This document shows positions 56,001-64,000 of a stretch of DNA of 64,000 nucleotides, piece by piece. Source of the DNA: Blastomyces gilchristii SLH14081. Taxonomy: Eukaryota; Ascomycota; Eurotiomycetes; Onygenales; Ajellomycetaceae. A program made the position numbers and the translations under genes. The notes beneath the pieces are model-generated. The model was not told where the DNA came from. It worked only from the letters and a program-made list of their open reading frames with translations, and made no database searches. Numbering within the stretch: the stretch's first letter is position 1; each line of letters opens with the position of its first letter. The DNA lies in NCBI RefSeq assembly GCF_000003855.2, contig NW_003101676.1, positions 3,048,796 through 3,112,795 of the forward strand, written 5' to 3'.

Positions 56001-56333
56001 CTCACATCACCATTTTTCAGGGCTTGTCATCAGGTTGTATATGGATACTGTGGAGCCATGCTAACATAGCGAAGCGAAAGGAACCATGTTGTTTCTCATT
56101 CGAGAGTGAAGCAAAATTGGAGCGAATTTGTCGCTGGTTGGATTTGTTGTCTCGCATCACTTTCCGTTTAACCCTAGTCCTAATCTGGCTGCCTTGTCAC
56201 ATGATCGTCTCTCACCTACCTGACTTCTGCTTCACCAACGACAAGCCCGCAATAAGCTGGAGCCCATAGACATCAACATCTTTTCCTCGACGCATTGCGG
56301 TTTACGAGGCCCAATTGTCGAATCCCAGCCACA
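53059..56333. other. Divergent intergenic region, no gene supported
   Basis: 3.3 kb between the coiled-coil gene (-) and the mitochondrial protein gene (+). T-rich pyrimidine tracts on the minus strand just upstream of 53058 suit a 5' UTR. A tRNA-like relic is at about 55660-55735. Several 60-130 codon ORFs lack motifs. Confidence 0.55.
55660..55735 (-). other. tRNA-like relic (possible tRNA or SINE fragment)
   Basis: The minus strand reads GGGTCTAATGGTGAGGCG (A-box-like, with GG in the D-loop position), then GGCTGTTGTCGACTAG (contains TTGTCGA, as in an Asp anticodon loop), then GGGGTCTCGAGCC (B-box-like). The anticodon and T stems do not pair well and no acceptor stem is clear, so it is not a functional tRNA. 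Confidence 0.25.
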
Positions 56334-57220
56334 ATGTTTCCCGCTCGCAGAGCAGCTGTTCCTGCTCGTGCCCTCCTCCGCCGCCAGCAGCCTCGCCGCC
56401 TAGCCTCCGCATCCCACCATGCCGAGCCCGTGAACGAGAACTTTGGTGTAAGTAACCAACCACGCATCCCTCACCAGCCCCCGTTGTATCTACGCGGTTC
56501 TAGACAGGGTCGCACGTACGGAGATAGATATCACGGATTGGAACAATGGAATCAGGCCACCAATTGGCACCGTCCATGTCTACATTGAACGATATAAAAC
56601 CATACTATGCTACGTTCTTGTCCGCTTTCAAAACATGATACATATACGCATGCGCTGGAATCCACAGGCTAACATATTTCTTCTTCATCCATCTTGCAGC
56701 GCGGTTTTTACATATTCCTCGTATCCGTTCCTATAGGCTTAACCCTGTACAACTACTCCACATCCGATCCCAACAGCAAGCCATGGATGACCCGCCTGAT
56801 TGAAAACTACTTCCCCAAGGAGAGCATGTGGGAGCAGCGGAACGCCCTTCATACAGCCGCGATCGAGCGAGCTGCCGCTGATCGACATCTATTCCACAGC
56901 CAGAGCGCCTCCCTAAACCTGGAGCTGAGCTTTCCTGAGTGCGTCATTTGTTGTCCTCCCTAGAAAACCCTTGAATCTAGCTATCCCGCTCATTGTTTCA
57001 GGCTTAAGAAACCAAGCTAACCAAAATGCTAATTCTCTTGGTGAATAGAGCTTTCAACACCGGGGGGTGCATGAATGTACCTGCAGGTAACGCCCACGCG
57101 GATCTCACAGCAATTGTCGCCCATTATCAGGCGAAAAATAAGAAGATTGAAGAGGAACGTGTTGCTCGAATGAAGGATGGGAAAGTGGCCTCTATCTATG
57201 AAGATGGTCGATACTTCTAA
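56334..57220 (+). CDS. Small mitochondrial membrane protein, probable complex I accessory subunit
   Basis: Three exons, 56334-56447, 56700-56938 and 57049-57220, joined in consistent phases, give 174 residues. The N-terminus 'MFPARRAAVPARALLRRQQP' is Arg/Ala-rich without acids, a typical matrix-targeting presequence. A hydrophobic segment ('GFYIFLVSVPIGLTLYNYS') at about 40-57 is one membrane helix. Then come 'WMTRLIENYFPKESMWEQRN' and a C-terminal 'NVPAGNAHADLTAIVAHYQA'. This architecture and wording match the fungal 17.8-kDa NADH:ubiquinone oxidoreductase subunit as I recall it; that name is from memory. Alternatively another small inner-membrane protein. Introns: GTAAGT donor and TTGCAG acceptor; GTGCGT donor and GAATAG acceptor. 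Confidence 0.8.
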
Positions 57221-58084
57221 TCCAATAAAGTTGACAATAAAGTTGATTTACCTAAAAAGAAAAACAAAGAAGTAAAAGAAGTAAAGACGGGGCTGGAGTT
57301 CTCGATTTTTTATTCTTTTCTGACCCGCTCCCTGCATTTGTTTCCTCAGCTATTTTCCTCCCACTAGGTTTTATTTGTTATTCCGTTACCTCCCATTTTT
57401 TTGTATATATGTATATATATCATGCAACCATTAGCATAATCCCGAGATGTGCAGGTGCTCGATGCGTGACGTGAAATGGGTGACCCTCGTTCAGCATCTC
57501 GACCCCTGTCCAGAGCATACCATCCAACGAAACCAACATTCGTGTCCTTCCTAAAGCGTTACTCCGTTGATGGGGTTGATCAAAGGACCTAAGAATGCTC
57601 TTTCGTACCCTCCTCCTATTATACGAAAATAATGGTGCTGCATGCACACCTCTCGAGCCGTTGTACGGCAACACCAGCCTATCCATACCCTTGTTATTTT
57701 CCTTTCTATTCTATACGCTTTGTGCTATGTGCTCCGGGGGAAAAAATAGAAAAAAAGAAAAATATAATAGAAAGAATCTTTAAAGGGAATCAACTCTAAC
57801 ATCATCCAATAGCCGCTAGCTCATTACGCTGTAATAATCCATCAACTCACCTAACGCGTGGTCCTACAACTCCCCCCCCCCCCAGAAGCAAAGGTTCGAT
57901 GTATGGTTTTAGCAAGGGTCGACATCCCATTCATCCAAGATTCAAACAACACACCGACGGTAACTATAGATTTAATTCATCTCTTGCCTTGTGTACTTTT
58001 CCTAGCTCGTGATTTATCATTTATCAAGATGAATATCCGGGCACACCTAACAAACTAAACTAAAAAAAAATAATTCCCACAGAA
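57221..58084. other. Intergenic, 3' region of the mitochondrial protein gene
   Basis: No gene seen. It includes an 11-base poly(C) run near 57872-57882 and AT-rich 3' UTR sequence (TATATATGTATATATATC near 57403-57421). Confidence 0.6.
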
Positions 58085-58090
58085 TATAAA
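58085..58090 (+). promoter_or_regulatory. TATA element upstream of 5S rRNA
   Basis: TATAAA ends 22 bases before the first base of the 5S gene (-28 to -23). An upstream TATA box at about this distance is known to be needed for Neurospora 5S genes. Confidence 0.7.
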
Positions 58091-58112
58091 TCCCTGAACT
58101 TCACAGTCTACC

Positions 58113-58231
58113 ACATACGACCATAGGGAGTGGAAAGCAGGGCTTCCCGTCCGCTCAGCCGTACTTAAGCCACTCGCCGGCCGGTTAGTAGTTGGGTGGG
58201 TGACCACCAGCGAATCCTGGCTGTTGTATGT
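58113..58231 (+). rRNA. 5S ribosomal RNA gene (dispersed copy)
   Basis: 119 bases, starting ACATACGACCATAGGG and ending CTGTTGTATGT; the two ends pair as helix I (ACATACGAC with GTTGTATGT). The central conserved CAGGGCTTCCCGTCCGCTC and GTTAGTAGTTGGGTGGGTG blocks are those of Pezizomycotina 5S. The helix AGTGG / CCACT differs from the GTGTGG/CCACAC form I remember for Neurospora, but on both strands, so pairing is kept. That supports a functional gene. A T5 run at 58246-58250 would serve as the RNA polymerase III terminator. Dispersed 5S genes are normal in filamentous ascomycetes. It lies ~150 bp from the AT-rich block. Confidence 0.93.
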
Positions 58232-58245
58232 CTGTGTTCACCAGC

Positions 58246-58250
58246 TTTTT
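58246..58250 (+). terminator. Pol III T5 terminator of 5S gene
   Basis: Five consecutive T residues 15 bases after the 5S 3' end, the first such run downstream. Confidence 0.6.
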
Positions 58251-58389
58251 GCACCGCTCCTGGAACTCTGCCGGTGCTGCTTTAACGTGATCAACCACTC
58301 AACGCCCGCTTACACCCAACGCCCGCCATTTCGCCATCATGATGATGAAATATTTTCATTGATATCTCAACAACATAATTAGATTAAGG

Positions 58390-60071
58390 TGATATATTAT
58401 ATGATGAAAATGTATATAGAAAATTACATATAAAAATATACAGCTAATTCTGTAAATGTTTATTAAGCTTAATAACTTATCTGAAATATAAAATCTTGAG
58501 TGAAGACAGATTCAGTGAGTAAGTAATTATTAAATCAGTAGAGATTATAATATTATCAGATTTCTTCAGTAGTGAATTTATAAGTACTCTGACAGAGCTA
58601 TAAAAATATAATTTAGTCACTCTTTATAAAATTAAAAGTTTACTTTTCTGATTAGAAAGATGATTTTTAAATTCTTTAATCTTTTTCTTATTTAACTATG
58701 ATTACTGCTATACAGCAGCTTATTCTTTCTTCTCTTTTTACTCTTAAGTCTTTCTTACATCTCTAAGCTTCTTTTCAATCTGCTGTTGAGCAGCTTTTAC
58801 AGTCTTATTTATATCTTTTTACTACTTTACTATCTGATAAGCTGTCTTCTGCTTTATTCTCTTCTTTATAATATCTATCTTCTTCTATTTCTTAAGAATA
58901 ATGTGTTACAACTTGATATTCTTCTCATAAGCCTGCTCATTCTTTTTAACAGCTTCAAAAGAAGTCATTTTCTTATATATAATCTGTATCTTTATTAATG
59001 AAAAGAACTGTGTTAATAATAAATTTAAAGAATCTAGTAATCTTATTACTCTATTATACTTATAATATCTTCTCTCTTAATTAAGAGCTTACTGTAGCTG
59101 TCTGTTCTCTATTAAAAGAATCTCTTTATTAAGAGTAAGATTTTCTTCTATATGAATCATCTGATTAATATTACTAGATATTCAACACTGTTACTGCTTG
59201 ACTTACTTCATCAATTTCTGTATATTAATAATAGAAGTAGAAGTTCTTGATTAATATTATACATCTAAGAGAGTGTAAGACTGTATTACAAGCTTTTTAA
59301 GAATCTGTTCTGAATTAAATGAATATAGATTAGTAGTAGTGAATGCAGATATAATATTTAAAAATATAACTACTTTCTTTCATACAGTATTAAATAGCTG
59401 TCAAAAAGACCTCTTTGTAATGTATATAAATCTCATTTCAGTTCTCATCTGTTCATTCAGTTGATTGAAGTACAATTTACTCAATAATTTAAATATTTCA
59501 ATATCTAGTGACTGTAATTAATATATAGAATAAGAAGAAAAGATAGTAAGTAGAATCTGATAATAATCTATATAATTAATGAATGTTATATTAATATGAA
59601 AGAAGTAATCATTTAATATAAGAAGTCTATATTCATATTCTACTTTCTTTTTTATAAGAGATTCAAAGATCTTCTTTAATCACATTAATTTATATTCATT
59701 ATTACTTCATTTATTTACTGAAGCAGCAAAGTAAATCTGATTCTTTTTACTATTAAAATTCTTCAGTCAAGTATCTTGCATATCTCTTAATTCTTCTTGA
59801 TATATAAGAGCAGATGAAAGCAAAGTTTCATCTGTATAAATTGAGATAAGTAGTATTATGAATTCCTAACTGTCATTCTGACTGATATCTATTATATAAC
59901 CTGATTTAAGTGAAGTAATTAATATGATATGTTTGAGAATGTAAATAAGTCTCAATAGAAATTCTTTCTCATCAAAGTTGTAAATATTTGCAGATTTAAT
60001 ATTATATTAAGTGATTTTTATCTGTAGCTATAAATTAATTAGTAAGAAGTAAAAAATCAATAGAAGAAAGA
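58390..60071 (-). mobile_element. pogo/Fot1-like (Tc1-mariner) transposon, 5'-truncated and decayed
   Basis: Read on the minus strand through stops, the DDE domain of the pogo family appears in order. 'IYNFDEKEFLLRL' is near 59960. 'SGYIIDISQNDS.EFIILLI' and 'SSALIYQEELRDMQDTWLKN' follow near 59770-59900. Then come 'WSNNEYKLMWLKKIFESL' (about 59650-59710) and 'RLLILNDYFFHIN' with the second Asp (about 59590-59630). A C-terminal Gln/Lys-rich coiled region ('KAAQQQIEKKLRDVRKT') is near 58750-58805. The N-terminal helix-turn-helix/CENP-B part is missing because a Gypsy LTR starts at 60072; it should resume beyond the nested Gypsy, outside the window. Confidence 0.85.
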
Positions 60072-60391
60072 TATAAGAGGTCTACACTGAATAGATCAGT
60101 ATAATATTTATAGGTCTTATATAACAAAGAGAAAAACATTAGAGAAGAAAAGAAAGAGAAAGTGTGAGAATCAGTGATTGAAGTGAATATTTATATATGT
60201 ATGTAGTGATGTATGCGGTGGAACTTCAGAGTGAAAGAATAGAGGTTTTTGTACATAGTGAAGCTTCAGAGTGAAAGAATAGAAATTTCATAGATTTTCA
60301 GCTGAGAATCAGTGACTGAGAATCAGAGTAGTAGAAATCTGTAAAGTGTAATAGAATAGTCTATATAATTGATCAGATGCAGCCTGCTATA
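60072..60391 (-). repeat. Gypsy-C 3' LTR (~320 bp), minus strand
   Basis: Reverse complement of the family LTR. It starts TATAAGAGG (from TGTAAGAGG) and ends GCCTGCTATA (from GCCCGCCACA). The ~52-bp internal region is rearranged: a short AGAATAGAG/AGAATAGAA duplication replaces the usual units. Confidence 0.85.
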
Positions 60392-61156
60392 TTAATTCTT
60401 TCTCTCTTTCTTAATTATATATAGCTCTCATCAGTCAAGAGCTGCAGTCTCAGATAATATGAAACTCAGAGTTCAGATCAGACAATTATAGCTGACTCAT
60501 TTCACAAGATATTATTAGCTGTGACTGTGAGATCTCGTATTAAGAATATCTTCAATCTCTCATTCAAGTTCATTATCTTCTTCTATGATCTCTGATAACT
60601 GTCAGTCAGAAGTCAGTTGAGAAGAGAACAGATCAGTGATGATATAACAGAGTAAGCTTATATGAAAGACATTATGAATCTCTGATAATATATCAAGATA
60701 ATAGTTATAACTGTCTAGAACTTCTATCACTTTATACTTTATATAATGATAATTCAGTGTGTGAGATGAACATGTGATTCATATATTCTTAAGATTCAAT
60801 CATATCAGATCTTCTATCTTATATTATTCAGTGAGATCTCAGTAAACATTGATTTGATCTTCTTAATTCTGTTTAACACTCATTATAAAGACTTCTACTC
60901 AATCACAGATGTCTCAGAGTTTTATTACTATATTATCAGTGATCTGAATCAGACTGCAGAGGTTCAGTGTGAAATATATAATCTCTAGAAGATTCAGTAC
61001 TTTTATATAATATTTATATGTGAGAAAGAATGAGCTTACATCTGTTGAAACAGCATCTCAGTCATTAATAGTGACTTCAGTGTGTAGAAGAAGATCATAT
61101 CAATTGTCTTATAAGTGATTATAGAACTTATAAAGATAATTCTTTATGATCTGAAT
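60392..61156 (-). mobile_element. Gypsy-C pol 3' part (integrase core to chromodomain), minus strand
   Basis: The reverse complement matches the end of Gypsy-1 pol: the terminal codons beside the LTR, the chromodomain and the integrase C-terminus. It is cut inside the integrase core ('IQ.IKNYLYKF') by Gypsy-D at 61157. The remainder of Gypsy-C must lie beyond the window. No open frame remains. Confidence 0.85.
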
Positions 61157-61466
61157 TGTGACAGGCTGCGCCCGATCAATTATATAGACTATTTCATTAC
61201 ACTTCACAGATTTTAACTGCTTCATTCTCAAACACGTACACTCTGATTCTCAGCCATTCTCAATCACTGATCCTCAGCCGTCACGAATGTGTATAGATTC
61301 TTCCACTTCAAAGCCTCATTACATACATCATCACATATGTGTATAAATATTCACTTCAATCACTGATTCTCACACTTTCTATTTCTTTTTCTTCTCTAAC
61401 ATTTTTCTCTTTGTTATATAAGATCTATTAATATTATATCAATCTATTCAGCATAGGCCTCTTATA
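61157..61466 (+). repeat. Gypsy-D 5' LTR (310 bp, single internal unit)
   Basis: TGTGACAGGCTGCGCC to CTCTTATA (TTACA changed to TTATA). It contains one ~52-bp internal unit instead of the two or more in the 365-bp LTRs. Confidence 0.9.
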
Positions 61467-61772
61467 CTAGAAAAATGTTCATTATCTTCTTATTAGAAAT
61501 GATTATTCATGCATTGTCTTCTCATTAGAAACAATTATTCATTGAGAGATATCTAAACATGTAATAATGTGTAAGAAAGAGAAACAATCAGTTAAAGCAG
61601 ACACTGAGTTCTCAGATAGAAGCTTGCTTATCAGTCACTCTGACTCTGTAATAAAATCTTATAAAGAGAATAACAGTGAAAGATCTGAGAGTTCTGACAC
61701 TCAGATATATAAGATATTTATATAATTACACTTTTTCAAGATTTCACAGATATCATAAACTCAATGAATGGC

Positions 61773-62989
61773 ATGTCTAACAACAATATGAGAGAACTTT
61801 CAAATGCGAGTATAGAAGCAATATCACAGTAACTTTAAGCAATGTTGAAATTACAATAATAATAAATAGCTAATATGCATGCAACTCAACAATGTTAATA
61901 TGAAGAAATTCAACAATTATCTTAACAAGAAATCTCTGTACAGACAATTTCAATATCTACAGAATCAAATACAAAAGTGCTGAAAGAACACTTAGATACT
62001 TCTGTATATTTCAATACTTTCAATCTCACTCTCTACTCATCATGAAGAATGGAAATGCTTGTGAAACTAAGTATAGATGAAGATGTCATCAGTTCATTAA
62101 TCAATCAAGATTGATATATCAATGAATAATTGAAGAATTGCATGAAACAGAAGTTTCATTCATGAATGAAAGCATGTGAATCAGCATTCCAAATGCCTGA
62201 TAATATTATCAAATATCTTGATGTTCTGTTTCAAGACACTGTCATATAACAGAAAGTATTAGATTGATTACAGAGCATCTGACAGAGAAACAATTCTCTT
62301 ACAACATTCATCTCTGACTTTGACATCAAGATTCTAGAAGCAGGTGATCAATCTTGAGAGAATCAAATGAAGATTAGTATGCTTAAGAAGATATTAACTT
62401 TTGAACTCTTACAGGTTCTTGTAAGTGTAGACAAAGATCAGACTTATAAAGATTTCTGCACACAGCTTCAGACATTGAATGATCATCTTATCAAGCTCAA
62501 GAGTATACAGAACAGTAATAGAAGATGTTACACTTTAGTCACTTATACACTCACACTGAAGAACAGTAATGATGCAGATGTTATAAACTGAATAGATTCA
62601 AATGTCTATACATAAGCAAGAGTTTTCACTGTTTAAACAGGCTTCTGAGTCCCTGGGATCACTTCTGAGAAAGTCACTGATTGACATTAATGTGAAGTAT
62701 GTATTAACTGTAACTGATTGAAACACATTGCTTTCAACTGCTGATCAATCTATGTGTCTTCACACTTAAGAGAAAGATCAGCATCTTTTCAATTAAGAGA
62801 AAGATCAGTGTCTTCTCATTCAAAGAATGAATCAGTGCCTGTCTGCATTAACCACATTGCAGTGAAGAAAGATTCAGAAGATAACTATAAGAATACTCTG
62901 ATAAAACAGAGAAAAGATTAGCTTTTATTCAAATTTGTAAACAGAAGCTTAAAGAGGTCAGATAACAATGATTTAAAGAGAAAATGACA
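61773..62989 (+). pseudogene. Gypsy-D gag, inactivated
   Basis: ATG at 61773 ('MSNNNMRELSN'). An open stretch at 62367-62591 contains 'MLKKILTFELLQVLVSVDKD'. The CCHC region is near 62700-62745. An extra ~30-base duplication (AGAGAAAGATCAG repeated) occurs near 62770-62815. The end overlaps pol around 62984. Broken by several stops. Confidence 0.78.
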
Positions 62990-64000
62990 ATGAATATAAT
63001 TCTTGTATCTACTGTGATTGATAACATGTATAATATGAAAGTCATGATAGACAGTGACCTAGATCACTATGCAATGATAAAATCTTCAGTTATAAGATAT
63101 TATAATCTTCAGTGTATCTTCTTATCAAAACCCTAACTTCTTGCAGGATTTGATAATCTAAAAGATGTTTGTACTCATTACATGATGAAACTAAACATAG
63201 ATATGAGAGAATATTAATATGAAGATGTCTACACATATAAAGTTAATAATCTTAATTATAATCTTATGTTAGAACTTGCCTGATTATCTGAATAAGACAT
63301 CTTATTGAACACTTGAAACAGAAGCTTGATATTTTCTAACAATGATAGAATTCATGAAGATGATATTCAGAAGACTATAAACCTTACACAGATCTCTGTC
63401 AACACTTACAAAATACTCTGAAAAAGAAGTCATTATTAAAATCACTGACAGAGTCACTGACAAGATCACTGATAGCAGAATCATGTGTTAATCTATTTCA
63501 TCAGTCTGATCAATATTAAAAAGACTCTAGAAAAGTTATCTTATGTTATAACAACAGATTCTTATATAAAACTCTCTCAATAATATTATGAATATCTAGA
63601 TATCTTCTGATAAGATAATATTGTTACAAATCTATCTCTCTTACAAGGTTTAGAAGTGAATCACAGTATCAAGTTGAAAAAGAGAAATGATAAGAACTCT
63701 GAATCATTATGAGATTCTCTTTATAATATGTTCTGAGATGAACTTCTTCTCCTTCAAAAGACACTCAATGATCTGTTGAATAAAGAATTCATATGTGTTA
63801 GCAACTCTTTCATCACAGCCTCTATTCTCTTTGTAAAGAAATCAGGTGAAGAACTTCAGTTCTGTGTGAATTATCAAGAATTGAATAGATTAATAAAGAA
63901 GAACTGTTATTCTTTATCTCTTATCAATGAAACTCTAACTTGCATTGAACAAGCTCAATAATTTACAAAGTTAGATGTCATTGCTATGTTTCATAAGATT
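62984..64000 (+). pseudogene. Gypsy-D pol (protease and start of RT), partial and inactivated
   Basis: Starts 'MTMNIILVSTVIDNMYNMKV', with the protease site 'MIDSDLDH' (from DSG). Spacer and RT N-terminus follow: 'ITASILFVKKSGEELQFCVN', then 'YQELNRLIKKNCYSLSLI', which keeps a Gln codon that is TAA in Gypsy-1 and Gypsy-2. It is cut by the window end. An ~18-base triplication of AAATCACTGACAGAGTCACTG type lies near 63438-63475. Confidence 0.82.

Larger units (their letters stand above)
61157..64000 (+). mobile_element. Gypsy-D: 5' LTR, gag and 5' pol, runs off window
   Basis: Same chromovirus family. The 5' LTR is at 61157-61466, followed by leader, gag and the start of pol. The element continues past the window end inside the RT ('KLDVIAMFHKI'). 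It is inserted in Gypsy-C in the opposite orientation. The predicted target duplication is TGAAT (61152-61156); its partner is off-window. Confidence 0.92.

Overview
The window looks like a filamentous ascomycete chromosome with a strongly two-phase base composition. A GC-balanced gene island (about 28.3-58.4 kb) sits between AT-rich blocks made almost wholly of decayed, nested transposons (1-28.27 kb and 58.4-64 kb). Short introns with GTAAGT-like donors and CTAAC-like branch sites, C2H2 regulators of a Eurotiomycete type, a dispersed 5S rRNA gene and chromodomain Ty3/Gypsy elements all fit Onygenales. The isochore pattern resembles what is known of Blastomyces and its relatives. That placement is inference from composition and gene content, not a database result.

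Left AT-rich block. The oldest identifiable layer is a minus-strand Gypsy copy (Gypsy-B), now in three pieces (13249-15533, 21269-21658, 27458-27944). It was interrupted by a second Gypsy (15534-21268, 5-bp duplication AAATA) and by a 5.8-kb hAT transposon (21659-27457, 8-bp duplication GTAACTGA). On its pol side it abuts the 3' tail of a Tad1-like LINE. The LINE in turn carries a full-length Gypsy (4311-10100, duplication TCTAT) and a 506-bp non-autonomous hAT relative (11099-11604). The right end of another hAT copy lies at 1-143. Every element ORF is riddled with Trp/Arg-to-TGA, Gln-to-stop, Gly-to-Asp/Ser and Pro-to-Leu changes, the mark of C-to-T mutation of repeats. The hAT carries gene-like, lysine-rich, apparently intron-containing sequence beyond its transposase.

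Gene island. In order: RPP2 (ribosomal stalk P2) and RPS15 in tandem on +; an ATP-dependent NAD(P)H-hydrate dehydratase on +; a six-exon C2H2 protein with a polyglutamine tract on -; a second, single-exon C2H2 protein on -; a 1422-residue coiled-coil repeat protein on -; a small mitochondrial protein that looks like a complex I accessory subunit on +; and a 5S rRNA gene on +. Four ORF blocks that look separate on the minus strand at 34.7-38.5 kb join by consistent splice phases into one reading frame of 1046 codons. Large intergenic stretches (2.7-3.3 kb) separate the regulatory genes.

Right AT-rich block. A 5'-truncated pogo/Fot1-like transposase (minus strand) is interrupted by a minus-strand Gypsy (Gypsy-C). 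Gypsy-C is itself interrupted by a plus-strand Gypsy (Gypsy-D) that runs off the window.

The genes do not form one pathway. The island is a housekeeping and regulatory segment (translation, metabolite repair, respiration, transcription). The most unusual content is the nested transposon stratigraphy, the mutation context seen in it, the hAT with extra gene-like sequence and the variable-repeat LTRs.
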